Shown: positions 16,176 to 25,589, counted from the first letter of the stretch. The stretch: 64,000 nucleotides of DNA from Bacteroidales bacterium UBA6431 (GCA_002439095.1 DJOT01000043.1:121542-185541); one strand, 5' to 3'. Program-made: numbers and translations. Notes: generated by a model from the letters alone, not told the origin.

Positions 16176-17327
16176 ATGGACAAAGAACATCTCAGGCTTG
16201 CGGGCGCGATAGCGCTCAACGCCACCCTTGGCAACCGGCCGCGCATAGCAGCACAAATAGTTGAGAATTTCAGTTCCGCGGAAGAGATTTTTTCTCTTTC
16301 GGACAAGGAACTGTCCAAACTTTTTGGACCATGGAACCATCTCGGTACGGAAGCCACCCTCGAAGCGGCATACAAAGAATACCTCGACCTTTCCGCACAA
16401 GGTGTAAATTTCATCAGCATTTTCGACAATTACGCCTACCCGCCGCTTTTGCGCGAGTGTCCTGATGCTCCCCTGCTGCTTTATGTTCGAGGAGATCCGT
16501 CGGTGCTTCTGAATCCCGGACCATTGTCAATAGTAGGGACAAGAGACATGGACAGTTATGGCCGCGACTGGTGCGTAAAACTCGTGAGAGGACTGTCAGA
16601 CGCATCACCGAAACCATTGGTCGTCAGCGGACTGGCGTTCGGCATCGACATCACCGCCCACTTGGCCGCCATCGCATGCGGATTGCCCACCCTCGCGGTC
16701 ATCCCCACAGGGATAGAAAAGATTTACCCGCCAAGGCACACGACAGCCGCGGAGAAGATCATAAATGCCGGAGGCGCCATCATCACCGACTATCCGCCAG
16801 GGACCATACCTATGCCTTACAACTTTCTGCGGCGCAACCGCATCATTGCCGGACTTTCAGCGACGACTCTCCTCGTCGAATCCAGATGCAAAGGCGGCGG
16901 GATGATGACAGCCCGCCTCGCCGCCGGGTACGGCAGGACAGTACTTGCCATTCCAGGAAGGCTCGACGACCAGAGATCCGCCGGATGCAACGCCCTCATC
17001 GCCGAGAAAGTCGCCGAAGCCTGCACAGGCCCCGCTTCCCTGCTGGAAGCCTGCGGATTCCGCGGCCAGACCTCAAAGGCCGCTCCCAAGGCTGAAGATA
17101 TTCTGCAGAGAAGATTCGCGGACAGGTCTGACACCGGACAGATGCAGATCCTGCTCAAAGTCCTCGCAGTCATAAGATCGGAACGGGGAATCCCGGTCAG
17201 CCGGATTGCAGAAAAACTCTCTCTTGACTATCCGGCCGCTTCCAGAGCGGTATGTCTGCTGGAAAGCGAAGGCTTTATATGCACAGATGTGCTTCAGAGG
17301 TGCAGCATAAACGCCAATTTTGCTTAA
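16176..17327 (+). CDS. dprA: DNA-processing protein DprA
   Basis: DprA loads RecA on incoming single-stranded DNA during natural transformation. The 383-residue protein has an N-terminal helix-hairpin region, a Rossmann core with the family's SIVGTRDMDSYG and VVSGLAFGID motifs, FLRRNRIIAGLS and GGGMMTARLA. A C-terminal winged-helix region (about 325-380) completes the usual architecture. All signature motifs look intact. It is followed 11 bp later by tatD, a frequent Bacteroidota pairing. Confidence 0.93.
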   Translation: MDKEHLRLAGAIALNATLGNRPRIAAQIVENFSSAEEIFSLSDKELSKLFGPWNHLGTEATLEAAYKEYLDLSAQGVNFISIFDNYAYPPLLRECPDAPLLLYVRGDPSVLLNPGPLSIVGTRDMDSYGRDWCVKLVRGLSDASPKPLVVSGLAFGIDITAHLAAIACGLPTLAVIPTGIEKIYPPRHTTAAEKIINAGGAIITDYPPGTIPMPYNFLRRNRIIAGLSATTLLVESRCKGGGMMTARLAAGYGRTVLAIPGRLDDQRSAGCNALIAEKVAEACTGPASLLEACGFRGQTSKAAPKAEDILQRRFADRSDTGQMQILLKVLAVIRSERGIPVSRIAEKLSLDYPAASRAVCLLESEGFICTDVLQRCSINANFA

Positions 17328-17332
17328 TTTTG
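17325..17332 (+). promoter_or_regulatory. -7 element TAATTTTG of tatD, inside the end of dprA
   Basis: It matches TAnnTTTG and ends only 6 bases before the tatD ATG at 17339. A transcript from here would have almost no 5' leader. Confidence 0.5.
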
Positions 17333-17338
17333 CAGCGT

Positions 17339-18106
17339 ATGGAATTTATCGACACTCATACGCACATCTCCGACAGGGCCTTCCTCGGATGCGAGGAGGA
17401 GGTGATCCTCAGAGCCGTTCAGGCAGGGGTCACAGCCATGTTCCAGGCCGATATTGACTCCAAAGAAAGGCCTGCGATGTACGGACTCACCTCAAGACAT
17501 CCCGGCCTCTTATATAATATGCTCGGGCTATATCCTGGTTCGGTGGACAAAAATTGGCGAGACGAGATCGATGCCCTCCTGCAATGGAAGGACAAAGGCC
17601 CGGTAGCCATCGGCGAGATCGGCCTTGACTACCACTTCAGCGCAGAGTTCAAGGAGGAGCAGAAAGAAGCTTTCCGCACACAGCTGGAACTCGCTTCGGA
17701 GTGGGACCTTCCAGTCAATATCCACTTGAGGGATGCCACCGAGGATTTTTTCTCCATTATGGAAGACTGCCGCCATCTGCACCTGAGAGGCAACCTCCAC
17801 GCCTTCGGCGGGAGCTATGAGACGTTCGACAGACTCTCAAGGCTCGGAGACTGGTATGTCGGTATAGGTGGAGTAGTCACATTCAAAAAATCCAAAATCG
17901 GAGAAGACGTGCGCAAAATCCCTCTTGAGCGCATCCTCCTGGAGACCGACGCTCCATACCTCACGCCAGTCCCGCACCGGGGCGAGCGCAACGAGAGCGC
18001 TTTCCTGCCGCTGATTGCAGAGTTCATCGCCGGACGCAAGGGCATCTCAACAGAAGAAGTGGCCACCGTCACCACATCAAACGCCAAAAAACTTTTCGCG
18101 ATATGA
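17339..18106 (+). CDS. TatD-family metal-dependent DNase/hydrolase
   Basis: A 255-residue TIM-barrel amidohydrolase. Metal ligands appear in MEFIDTHTHISD at the N-terminus, in GEIGLDYHF, and in LLETDAPYLTP near the end. TatD proteins are 3'-5' exonucleases acting on DNA and possibly RNA. The start is fixed by the family's invariant N-terminal FIDTHTH, so ATG 17339 is right and the reading from 17252 is not. The 3' end overlaps the asparaginase gene by 4 bp. Confidence 0.92.
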   Translation: MEFIDTHTHISDRAFLGCEEEVILRAVQAGVTAMFQADIDSKERPAMYGLTSRHPGLLYNMLGLYPGSVDKNWRDEIDALLQWKDKGPVAIGEIGLDYHFSAEFKEEQKEAFRTQLELASEWDLPVNIHLRDATEDFFSIMEDCRHLHLRGNLHAFGGSYETFDRLSRLGDWYVGIGGVVTFKKSKIGEDVRKIPLERILLETDAPYLTPVPHRGERNESAFLPLIAEFIAGRKGISTEEVATVTTSNAKKLFAI

Positions 18107-19167
18107 TCTTCAATCTCTTCAAGAAAACAAAGCCGCGCAGATCCGCAGTCCTGCTCATATACACCGGCGGAACCATCGGCATGAAAGAAGATCCCGCAGA
18201 CGGGACCCTCAAGCCTTTTGACTTCAACGCCCTGATGGAAGAAGTCCCGGAGCTGCGCAAATTCGGTCTGGACATCGACACATACAGTTTCTCCCCTCTC
18301 ATAGACTCCTCAGATGTCGAGCCCTCGCTCTGGCAGTCGCTCGCCAATCTGATTCTTGAGAAATACGACGACTATCTCGGCTTTGTCATCCTGCACGGCA
18401 CGGACACCATGGCCTATAGCGCCTCGGCGCTGAGCTTCATGCTTGACAATCTGGACAAGCCGGTCATCTTCACCGGAAGCCAGCTGCCGGTGGGACAGCC
18501 GCGCACCGACGGCAAGGAGAACCTCATCTCAGCCGTCGAGATCGCCACTTCCCGGGATCTTCAGGGCCGGGCCACAGTGCCGGAAGTGTGCATATACTTC
18601 AACTCCAAGCTCTTGCGCGGCAACCGCAGCACCAAGATCAACGCCACCGGCTTCGATGCCTTCAGTTCCCCGAACTACCCTCCGCTCGCGACAGCGGGCA
18701 TCAGCATCAAATACAACAGCAGCTACATACACTACCCCCAAGGCAGCCACAAAGCATTCTCGATACATACCGGTCTCGACACCAGGGTCTCAATCCTCAA
18801 GATACACCCGGGCATCACGGAGCAGGCCGTACGGGACATACTTCTGGGCAGCGGCACCAGAGCGGTGATACTTGAGACCTACGGGGCAGGCAACGCCATC
18901 TCCAAGGACTGGTTCATCCGCATAGTACGGGAGGCCGACCGGATGGGCAAAGTGCTTCTCAATGTCACACAATGCCTTAGCGGCGATGTCAACATGGACC
19001 TCTACGCTACGGGGCGGCATCTCAAGGACGCCGGCGTGATCTCGGGGCATGACACCACCACTGAAAGCGCCCTCGGAAAGCTCTTCTATCTGATGGGCAG
19101 CTACAGCGACAACGCCAAGGTCAAGGAGCTTCTGGAGATGAATCTGAAAGGCGAAATCTCAAAATAA
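18103..19167 (+). CDS. ansA: Type I L-asparaginase
   Basis: Hydrolyses asparagine to aspartate and ammonia in the cytosol. The 354-residue protein has the two asparaginase Thr motifs: LLIYTGGTIGMKED near residue 20, and VILHGTDTMAYSAS about residue 90. No export signal is seen, matching the type I enzyme. It overlaps tatD by 4 bp (ATGA). An AT-rich 90-bp gap separates it from the exbB operon. Confidence 0.92.
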   Translation: MIFNLFKKTKPRRSAVLLIYTGGTIGMKEDPADGTLKPFDFNALMEEVPELRKFGLDIDTYSFSPLIDSSDVEPSLWQSLANLILEKYDDYLGFVILHGTDTMAYSASALSFMLDNLDKPVIFTGSQLPVGQPRTDGKENLISAVEIATSRDLQGRATVPEVCIYFNSKLLRGNRSTKINATGFDAFSSPNYPPLATAGISIKYNSSYIHYPQGSHKAFSIHTGLDTRVSILKIHPGITEQAVRDILLGSGTRAVILETYGAGNAISKDWFIRIVREADRMGKVLLNVTQCLSGDVNMDLYATGRHLKDAGVISGHDTTTESALGKLFYLMGSYSDNAKVKELLEMNLKGEISK

Positions 19168-19257
19168 GTATTGAATAATGAAATTTAATTGCTAAATTGC
19201 GCTGATTTTAGACGCTTGTAAATAATTATTACAACTAATACATTATTAAAGTTCATT

Positions 19258-20031
19258 ATGAAAAAGTTTTTCATGTTTTTGGCAGTTGCCGGCCTGATGG
19301 CTTTCTCTGCCGATGTAGCTTCCGCTCAGGAGGATTCAGCCCCTGCGGCTTCCGAGGTTACCAGCCTTGCTGACCTCACCGCCGCCCAGCCAGAGGTTCC
19401 GCTTCACCAGGCCCTCAAGACCAAATTCATCGAAGGTGGTCCTGAGTTCATGTCTCTGATCATCCTCTGCCTCATCCTCGGACTTGCTCTCTCCATCGAG
19501 CGTATCCTTTACCTCACATTCTCAAAGACCAACACCAAGAAGCTTCTTGCTGATGTAGAGAAGGCTCTTGCCAACGGCGGCATCGAGGCTGCCAAGGACG
19601 TTTGCCGCAACACCCGCGGACCTGTAGCCAGCATCTTCTACCAGGGTCTCCTCCACTATGATCAGGGAGTTGACGTGGTTGAGAAGACCGTCGTTTCTTA
19701 CGGCTCAGTACAGATGAGCGAGATGGAGAACGGACTTTCATGGATTTCCCTCTTCATTGCACTTGCACCTTCTCTCGGATTCCTCGGAACCGTTATCGGT
19801 ATGATCGAGGCCTTCGATGCCATCCAGGCTGCCGGTGACATTTCACCTAACGTTGTCGCCGGAGGTATGAAGGTCGCCCTTATCACTACTGTAGGCGGTT
19901 TGATCGTCGCGATGATTCTTCAGGTATTCTACAACTACATCCTCTCAAAGATTGACAACATCACCATTGACATGGAGGATTCTTCAATCTCTCTCGTGGA
20001 TGTACTCACGAAATACTCTCAGAAGAAATAA
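19258..20031 (+). CDS. exbB: MotA/TolQ/ExbB proton-channel protein
   Basis: A 257-residue inner-membrane protein of the stator complexes that use proton motive force to energise TonB-dependent import or Tol. An N-terminal signal-like segment ending in ASAQ is common in Bacteroidota ExbB. It is followed by three transmembrane segments (about 65-85, 160-185 and 200-225). The conserved region LAPSLGFLGTVIGMIEAF marks the family. It heads a four-gene operon with a small membrane protein and two ExbD homologues. No clear TAnnTTTG box is visible in the AT-rich upstream 90 bp. Confidence 0.9.
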   Translation: MKKFFMFLAVAGLMAFSADVASAQEDSAPAASEVTSLADLTAAQPEVPLHQALKTKFIEGGPEFMSLIILCLILGLALSIERILYLTFSKTNTKKLLADVEKALANGGIEAAKDVCRNTRGPVASIFYQGLLHYDQGVDVVEKTVVSYGSVQMSEMENGLSWISLFIALAPSLGFLGTVIGMIEAFDAIQAAGDISPNVVAGGMKVALITTVGGLIVAMILQVFYNYILSKIDNITIDMEDSSISLVDVLTKYSQKK

Positions 20032-20049
20032 TTTTGCAAACAGACAATC

Positions 20050-20484
20050 ATGAAACTCAATAAATTGTTCAAATGGTGCATGGTGGCTCTCATCGTCATC
20101 AGTGCAGCGCTCATCGTCTGGGGCTTCTCTGCAGGCTTCACGACCAATGACGGGCGCGCTACTGATGTGCTGATCTACTGGGCATACGCCATGATCGGCC
20201 TCGGGCTCGTGTCCTGGGTCGTATTGGGCGGCATCATGAGCGTGAAAGCCAATCCGAAGTCCCTCATCAAGGGAGGCATCGCATTGGCAGTCATCGCTGT
20301 GGTTGTCCTCATAGCGTATTTCCTAGCACCTGCACACCCTGCATTCGGCAGGGAGGGGATGGATTCCGTCTCCACGCTCAAGCTTACTGATACCATGCTC
20401 AACCTCACGTATTTCGCAGGTGCAGCCGCCATCGTGGCCATCATCGCCGGCGAGATCCGTCTGGCTATCAACAATAGGAAATAA
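20050..20484 (+). CDS. Small four-helix membrane protein of the ExbB/ExbD operon
   Basis: A 144-residue protein with four predicted transmembrane helices (about 10-30, 40-65, 75-95 and 115-137). There are no motifs I recognise. It lies between exbB and the first exbD, 18 and 5 bp from its neighbours, so it is surely cotranscribed. A structural or assembly role in the stator complex is inferred from position only. Confidence 0.75.
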   Translation: MKLNKLFKWCMVALIVISAALIVWGFSAGFTTNDGRATDVLIYWAYAMIGLGLVSWVVLGGIMSVKANPKSLIKGGIALAVIAVVVLIAYFLAPAHPAFGREGMDSVSTLKLTDTMLNLTYFAGAAAIVAIIAGEIRLAINNRK

Positions 20485-20489
20485 TCATT

Positions 20490-21071
20490 ATGTCCAGCAA
20501 GAAAACACCTGCAATCAATTCAAGTTCTACCGCGGACATAGCCTTCCTGCTCCTGTGCTACTTCCTCATGACTACAACCATGGGCACACAGACAGGTCTG
20601 GCACGTCGTCTGCCTCCTATGCCGGCTGAAAACCAGAAGGCACAGGATCAGAAAGTGAACCGCCGCAACATCATCGTTGTGAGGATCAACTCTGCGGATA
20701 GGATTTTTGCCGGAGGTGACGTTCTTGATGTGAGTCAGGTCAAGGATAAGGTCAAGAACTTCTTGACCAACCCTCTGAACGACCCTTCTCTCCCGGAGAA
20801 GGAAGTCAAGGAAATCGAGGGACTCGGAGCATATCCTGTTTCAAAGGGAGTCATCTCCCTTCAGAACGACCGCGGTACCAGTTACCGCGCATATATCGCT
20901 GTTCAGAACGAGCTCATGAAAGCCGTCAACGAACTCCGTGATGAGTTCTCCCAGAGCCACTATGGATGCAAGTTCATAGCTCTCGACGAGGAGAAGCAGG
21001 ATATTGTAAAGAAGGCCATTCCTTCCAACATTTCAGAGGCCGAGCCTAAGGATATTGGTAAAAGAAGATAA
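20490..21071 (+). CDS. exbD: ExbD/TolR-family biopolymer transport protein (first copy)
   Basis: A 193-residue protein with a short cytosolic N-terminus, one transmembrane helix carrying the expected Asp (TADIAFLLLCYFLMTTTMG, Asp in STAD), and a long periplasmic domain. It is longer than typical ExbD because of inserted loops (about 75-130). It should partner ExbB in a proton-driven stator. A diverged second ExbD follows 13 bp later. The two differ enough to suggest heteromeric use rather than recent duplication. Confidence 0.88.
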   Translation: MSSKKTPAINSSSTADIAFLLLCYFLMTTTMGTQTGLARRLPPMPAENQKAQDQKVNRRNIIVVRINSADRIFAGGDVLDVSQVKDKVKNFLTNPLNDPSLPEKEVKEIEGLGAYPVSKGVISLQNDRGTSYRAYIAVQNELMKAVNELRDEFSQSHYGCKFIALDEEKQDIVKKAIPSNISEAEPKDIGKRR

Positions 21072-21084
21072 AGGAGGATAAACT

Positions 21085-21552
21085 ATGTCAATGTTCAAGA
21101 AAGAGGGAAAGAAAGACGTTCCCGCAATCGCATCAAGTTCACTCTCCGATATCGTCTTCATGCTCTTGTTCTTTTTCATGGTCACAACGCAGCTGCGTGA
21201 GACCGAGAACAAGGTCATGGTAAATATCCCTGAGGCTTCCGAAGTCACCAAACTCGTGAGAAAGGACCTCAACTCATACATCAATATCGGAACCCCTATC
21301 AGATCCCTTCAGGCCCAGTATGGTACTGAAGCCCGTATCCAGCTGAATGACTCCTTCAGGACCACAGCCGAGATCCGTGACTTCGTGGCTGCTGAGCGTG
21401 ACTCCAAGAGTGAGGCTGACCGTCAGTTCATGACTATCAGCATCAGAGCGGATCAGGATGTCAGAATGGGTATCGTAACCGATGTGAAGCAGGAGCTCAG
21501 AAGATGCTCCGCACTGAGGATTATGTACTCTGCAAGAAAGCCGTCAGAATAA
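21085..21552 (+). CDS. exbD: ExbD/TolR-family biopolymer transport protein (second copy)
   Basis: A 155-residue ExbD homologue with the transmembrane helix SLSDIVFMLLFFFMVTTQLR, its conserved Asp, and a periplasmic domain of about 110 residues. The short lead MSMFKKEGKKDVPAIASSS matches the first copy (KKTPAINSSS), showing common origin. It ends the exbB operon. A terminator lies at 21571-21604. Confidence 0.88.
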   Translation: MSMFKKEGKKDVPAIASSSLSDIVFMLLFFFMVTTQLRETENKVMVNIPEASEVTKLVRKDLNSYINIGTPIRSLQAQYGTEARIQLNDSFRTTAEIRDFVAAERDSKSEADRQFMTISIRADQDVRMGIVTDVKQELRRCSALRIMYSARKPSE

Positions 21553-21570
21553 TCCCTGCGGCCCGACAAT

Positions 21571-21604
21571 AGAAGCAGCCCCCTTCACCGAGGGCTGCTT
21601 TTTT
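21571..21604 (+). terminator. Rho-independent terminator of the exbB operon
   Basis: AAGCAGCCC (21573-21581) pairs with GGGCTGCTT (21592-21600), followed by a run of T. Confidence 0.8.
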
Positions 21605-21628
21605 AAAAATAAATCAGAAGCTGATAAG

Positions 21629-23029
21629 ATGGAATTACTTCGCACCAAAGTCAAAGACCTGCTCACTATGCCAGCCGGTCAGGATGTCCTTGCAAAAGGA
21701 TGGGTAAGGACAAAAAGAGGAAACAAGGAAATAGCATTCATAGCCCTCAACGACGGCTCGACCATCAAGAATGTGCAGATCGTCGTGGACAAGAACCTTG
21801 AGACGGAACCGCTGCTCGCAAAGATCAGCACCGGTGCATGCATCGGTGTGGAAGGCAAACTTGTGGAATCCGTCGGAAGCGGTCAGTCTGTTGAAATAAA
21901 GGCAGACAAGATCGTCATCTACGGGGAATGCGACCCGATGCGATATCCGCTCCAGAAAAAAGACACTTCACTCGAATACCTAAGGTCAGTTGCGCACATG
22001 CGCCCAAGGACCAACACTTTCGGAGCGGTATTCCGTCTCAGGAGCCAGATGGCGTTCGCCATCCATGACTACTTCCACTCCAAAGGCTTCGTATACCTCA
22101 ACACCCCGCTGATCACGGCTGCGGACGCGGAAGGCGCAGGACAGATGTTCCAGGTCACCACACTGGATCTGAACAATGTCCCGAAAAACAAGAAAGGCGA
22201 GCCGGACTACACCAAGGACTTCTTCGGCAAGCAGACAAGCCTTACAGTGAGCGGACAACTCGAAGGCGAACTTGGAGCCACCGCGCTTGGAGAGATCTAC
22301 ACATTCGGGCCGACTTTCCGCGCCGAAAATTCCAACACTCCGAGACATCTTGCCGAATTCTGGATGATCGAGCCGGAGATGGCCTTCTACGACATCAAGG
22401 ACAACATGGATCTCGCAGAAGATTTCATCAAGCACCTTGTCAAATATGCGCTTGACAACTGCGCTGACGATATCCAGTTCCTCAACGACCGCTACGACCC
22501 GGAGCTCATCGACAGGCTCAAGGGCGTGATCAGCACAGAGTTCGTCCGTCTCGAATACACCGACGGCATCAAGATCCTCGAGCAGGCCGTCAAGGACGGT
22601 GTGAAGTTCGAATATCCTGTCTACTGGGGAGTGGATCTCCAGAGCGAACACGAGAGATACCTGGTCGAGCAGCACTTCGGCAAACCTGTCATCCTTACAG
22701 GCTACCCGAAAGATATCAAGGCTTTCTACATGAAACAGAACGAGGACGGAAAGACTGTCCGTGCCATGGACGTGCTCTTCCCGAAGATTGGGGAGATCAT
22801 CGGAGGCTCCGAAAGGGAGGCTGACCTGCAGAAACTCGAGAACCGCATCAGCGAACTCAAGATGAGCCGGCGTACCCTGGAGTGGTACATCGACACCCGC
22901 CGCTTCGGCAGCTGTCCTCACAGCGGCTTCGGGCTCGGATTCGAGAGACTCCTGCTCTTTATCACCGGCATGGCCAACATCCGCGACGTCATACCGTTCC
23001 CGCGCACTCCGAAGAACGCAGAATATTAG
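21629..23029 (+). CDS. asnS: Asparaginyl-tRNA synthetase
   Basis: A class II aminoacyl-tRNA synthetase of 466 residues, normal for bacterial AsnRS. It has an N-terminal OB-fold anticodon-binding domain (VLAKGWVRTKRGNKEIAFI) and the catalytic core with motif 2 GPTFRAENSNTPRHLAEFWM. Motif 3 is GFGLGFERLLLFITGMANIR and the end is RTPKNAEY. The sequence RAENSNT favours Asn over Asp specificity. The uridine kinase gene starts 3 bp later. Confidence 0.96.
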   Translation: MELLRTKVKDLLTMPAGQDVLAKGWVRTKRGNKEIAFIALNDGSTIKNVQIVVDKNLETEPLLAKISTGACIGVEGKLVESVGSGQSVEIKADKIVIYGECDPMRYPLQKKDTSLEYLRSVAHMRPRTNTFGAVFRLRSQMAFAIHDYFHSKGFVYLNTPLITAADAEGAGQMFQVTTLDLNNVPKNKKGEPDYTKDFFGKQTSLTVSGQLEGELGATALGEIYTFGPTFRAENSNTPRHLAEFWMIEPEMAFYDIKDNMDLAEDFIKHLVKYALDNCADDIQFLNDRYDPELIDRLKGVISTEFVRLEYTDGIKILEQAVKDGVKFEYPVYWGVDLQSEHERYLVEQHFGKPVILTGYPKDIKAFYMKQNEDGKTVRAMDVLFPKIGEIIGGSEREADLQKLENRISELKMSRRTLEWYIDTRRFGSCPHSGFGLGFERLLLFITGMANIRDVIPFPRTPKNAEY

Positions 23030-23032
23030 GCC

Positions 23033-23665
23033 ATGCTCGTAATCGGAATAGCCGGCGGATCAGGCTCCGGCAAAACCACTGTGGTAAAGGCCATCACCGA
23101 GAAGCTCAAAAACGAGAAGGTGGTGGTCATACCTCAGGACTCCTACTACAAGGACTCCAGCGATCTTACAGACGAGGAGAAGAGAGTCTACAACTTTGAC
23201 CATCCAAACGCTATAGACTGGGAACTCTTGTGTGCACAGCTCGCTGAACTGAAAAAAGGCAGAAGTGTCAGACAGCCCGTGTATTCTTACATCTCCTGCT
23301 CGCGTTCCAAGACCGAGACGGTTGCGGTAGAGCCTGGAGATGTGATCATAATAGAGGGCATCCTGATCTTCACCTGCGAAGAGCTGCGCAAGCAGATGGA
23401 CGTGAAGATTTTCGTGGATGCTGATGACGATGACCGCCTGATGAGGGTCATGGCCCGCGACATCACCGAACGTGGCAAGGATGTCCGCTGGGTGATAGAG
23501 CGCTACTCACGCACCGTGAAACCGATGTATCTCCAGTTCATCGAGCCGAGCAAGCGCTACGCCGACATCATCATCCCGCAGGGAGGGCACAACAAGGTGG
23601 CGATTGACATCATCACCAACACCATCGAGAAATCCCTCAAGGAAGAGAAGGACAAGAACAAGTGA
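23033..23665 (+). CDS. udk: Uridine kinase
   Basis: Phosphorylates uridine and cytidine in pyrimidine salvage. The 210-residue protein has a P-loop GIAGGSGSGKTTVV at the N-terminus, the QDSYYKD substrate segment and FVDADDDDRLMRV. Length is normal. It is 3 bp from asnS and overlaps the downstream TonB-like gene by 4 bp (GTGA). Confidence 0.95.
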   Translation: MLVIGIAGGSGSGKTTVVKAITEKLKNEKVVVIPQDSYYKDSSDLTDEEKRVYNFDHPNAIDWELLCAQLAELKKGRSVRQPVYSYISCSRSKTETVAVEPGDVIIIEGILIFTCEELRKQMDVKIFVDADDDDRLMRVMARDITERGKDVRWVIERYSRTVKPMYLQFIEPSKRYADIIIPQGGHNKVAIDIITNTIEKSLKEEKDKNK

Positions 23666-24405
23666 AATTCAAGCAGATACCGGAAGAAGACAAGGCAGGA
23701 CTATACCTCACCGTGATAATCCATCTCGCGGTGCTGATCGTCCTGCTCGTCTCCGGTCTGGGATATTCCCTGCACAAAGAGAACAGTTTCGTGATCGATT
23801 TCAGCCATCAAGACGAAATCGAGAAGATGCAGCAGGAGATAGACCGTCTCCAGAAGGAAGCCGCTTTCAAGGAAAGCGTCAGCGAGAAACTCCAGAAACT
23901 CCTCTCCGACAACGGAGTGAACAGTTCCGCATCGCAGGTCAAGAATGTCGCCGTGGACCGCGGAGCCCTCAAGGACGACAGGGGTACGGACGCAGATGAG
24001 CTCTACAAGGAAGCCGAGCGGCTGCAGCGGGAACTCAAGGAAGGCTACGAAATCCCCGACGAGGACAACGCATCTCTCCCGCAGAAATCAGAGCAGCGCA
24101 CGCAGGGCAAGGCGCAGAACTACAGCGGCCCGTCTGTGGTCTCTTACGAACTGGCGGGGCGCAAAGCCAGCAGCCTCCCCATTCCAGCCTACCGTTGCAT
24201 GGGCGGGGGTCAGGTAAAAGTATTGATTACGGTCAACCCGAAAGGCCAGGTCATCGCCGCCAAAGTGGACGAGACCGCCTCATCCGAAGACCGCTGCCTG
24301 CGCTCCTTTGCCATCAGGGCCGCAAGACTCTCCAGATTCTCCATGAAAGCCGATGCCGCACCCAAACAGGGAGGCTACATAATCTACGAGTTCATCGCGC
24401 AGTGA
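23662..24405 (+). CDS. TonB-like energy transducer
   Basis: A 247-residue protein read from a GTG that overlaps the udk stop. It has a short cytosolic lead, one membrane anchor (LTVIIHLAVLIVLLVSGLGY), and a charged coiled-coil stretch (about 45-140, EKMQQEIDRLQKEAAF). The C-terminal domain (about 160-247) shows the TonB pattern VKVLITVNPKGQVIAAKV and ends in YIIYEFIAQ. It presumably spans the periplasm. The coiled coil replaces the usual Pro-rich linker. Alternatives include a TolA-like protein. Confidence 0.7.
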   Translation: MKFKQIPEEDKAGLYLTVIIHLAVLIVLLVSGLGYSLHKENSFVIDFSHQDEIEKMQQEIDRLQKEAAFKESVSEKLQKLLSDNGVNSSASQVKNVAVDRGALKDDRGTDADELYKEAERLQRELKEGYEIPDEDNASLPQKSEQRTQGKAQNYSGPSVVSYELAGRKASSLPIPAYRCMGGGQVKVLITVNPKGQVIAAKVDETASSEDRCLRSFAIRAARLSRFSMKADAAPKQGGYIIYEFIAQ

Positions 24406-24437
24406 CCTCGCCCTGCCGTAAATTATACATTTATGTA

Positions 24438-24453
24438 TATTTTTGTAAGTTTG
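24438..24453 (+). promoter_or_regulatory. Two overlapping-range -7 candidates before the LRR lipoprotein
   Basis: TATTTTTG (24438-24445) and TAAGTTTG (24446-24453) both match TAnnTTTG. They end 13 and 5 bases before the ATG at 24459. Confidence 0.45.
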
Positions 24454-24458
24454 CCGAC

Positions 24459-25499
24459 ATGAAACGCCGTCTCCCCATACTGATGCTGATTGTCCTGCTG
24501 GTATCCTGTTCAGGGTTGTCCGACTCGCCGCAGCCATACGTGGTGCCGGAGTTCACCTCCGTGTCCAGCGATGTCTCCGGTGACGAATCAGCGCCTGTGG
24601 CAAGGCTCACGGCAAGACTCAACTCCAGCCACGGAGTGGAGAGGACAGGTTTCATGATAGGGCTCTCGGAAACCACGATGAAATACTGCCCGGCCCTTCT
24701 GTCCGGCCTCACTTTCAGCCTGACGCTGGACAATATGGATGAAGGGCATTATCTGTACTGCGCCACAGCCGGAAACTCGCTCAATGAGATCCGCTCAGCC
24801 ATTGACTGGTTCACCATCAGCAAAAGCAGTCCCTCGATCCCTGACGGCGGAGATGATGACCCAGCAGAGCCACTGCCACCGCCCGGTGCCGATGGGATCA
24901 CCATAAGTGACGAGAACTTCCGGGACTCGCTCCTGCTTCACTTCGACACTGACCGCAACGGCAGGCTGGAACTCTCCGAAGCCCTGGCGATAGAAGACAT
25001 CCGCGTCACGACCACCAGAATAAAAACCCTTGACGGAGTGCAGTACATGAGCAATCTGAAAAACATCCGATGCTCAGGAACGCCGGATAGCAGAAGCAGG
25101 CTCACTAAACTGGATTTCAGATACAACTCAAGGCTTGAAGCTCTTGAGTGCAGTTTCTCGAGTGTCGAGCGGATTTCAATCCCCTCTTCCATCAAAGAAT
25201 TGAGATGCAGATACGGATTCCTCCCACAAATCACGTTCCCCTCCGGATCTTGCCTGAAATACCTCGACGTATTCGGGAATTGCCTCACCGCCCTTGACGT
25301 TTCAGTCCTCGCCGAGCTCGAATATCTGGAGTGCGGACTCAACAGTTTCTCTACCCTCGATGTATCCGGCAACCCAAAGCTCAAGGTACTTGATCTGCGG
25401 AGCTCGCCCGAGCTGGAAGTTGTCTATCTGGCGGAGGGACAGAAAATTGAGACCATCTACGCTGACGATGGAGTCGGTTTCAGATACAAAGACCGCTGA
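24459..25499 (+). CDS. Surface lipoprotein with EF-hand-like loop and leucine-rich repeats
   Basis: A 346-residue protein beginning with a lipoprotein signal (MKRRLPILMLIVLLVSC, Cys 17). An N-terminal beta domain (about 25-125) carries the phrase VERTGFMIGLSE. After an acidic Pro linker (about 130-145) comes a perfect 12-residue calcium-loop pattern DTDRNGRLELSE (163-174). A stretch of irregular leucine-rich repeats (LKVLDLRSSPELEVVYLAE) closes the protein. It is a shorter relative of the lipoprotein at 30793-32862, which has the same EF-loop plus LRR module twice. The two bracket three fimbrillin-type genes. No enzymatic motif is seen; adhesion or fimbrial assembly is inference. Confidence 0.75.
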   Translation: MKRRLPILMLIVLLVSCSGLSDSPQPYVVPEFTSVSSDVSGDESAPVARLTARLNSSHGVERTGFMIGLSETTMKYCPALLSGLTFSLTLDNMDEGHYLYCATAGNSLNEIRSAIDWFTISKSSPSIPDGGDDDPAEPLPPPGADGITISDENFRDSLLLHFDTDRNGRLELSEALAIEDIRVTTTRIKTLDGVQYMSNLKNIRCSGTPDSRSRLTKLDFRYNSRLEALECSFSSVERISIPSSIKELRCRYGFLPQITFPSGSCLKYLDVFGNCLTALDVSVLAELEYLECGLNSFSTLDVSGNPKLKVLDLRSSPELEVVYLAEGQKIETIYADDGVGFRYKDR

Positions 25500-25589
25500 A
25501 GCGCCAATAAAATGAACCGTTATGGACTTGATTCATGACGGGTTTATTTTTATCTTAGCGTCATATTTGGAAAGAGACAGAAAATCAAT

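Noticed and set aside
20490..21552. Tandem exbD genes as an assembly duplication
   Set aside because: The two proteins differ in length and most of their sequence; they are an old paralogous pair.
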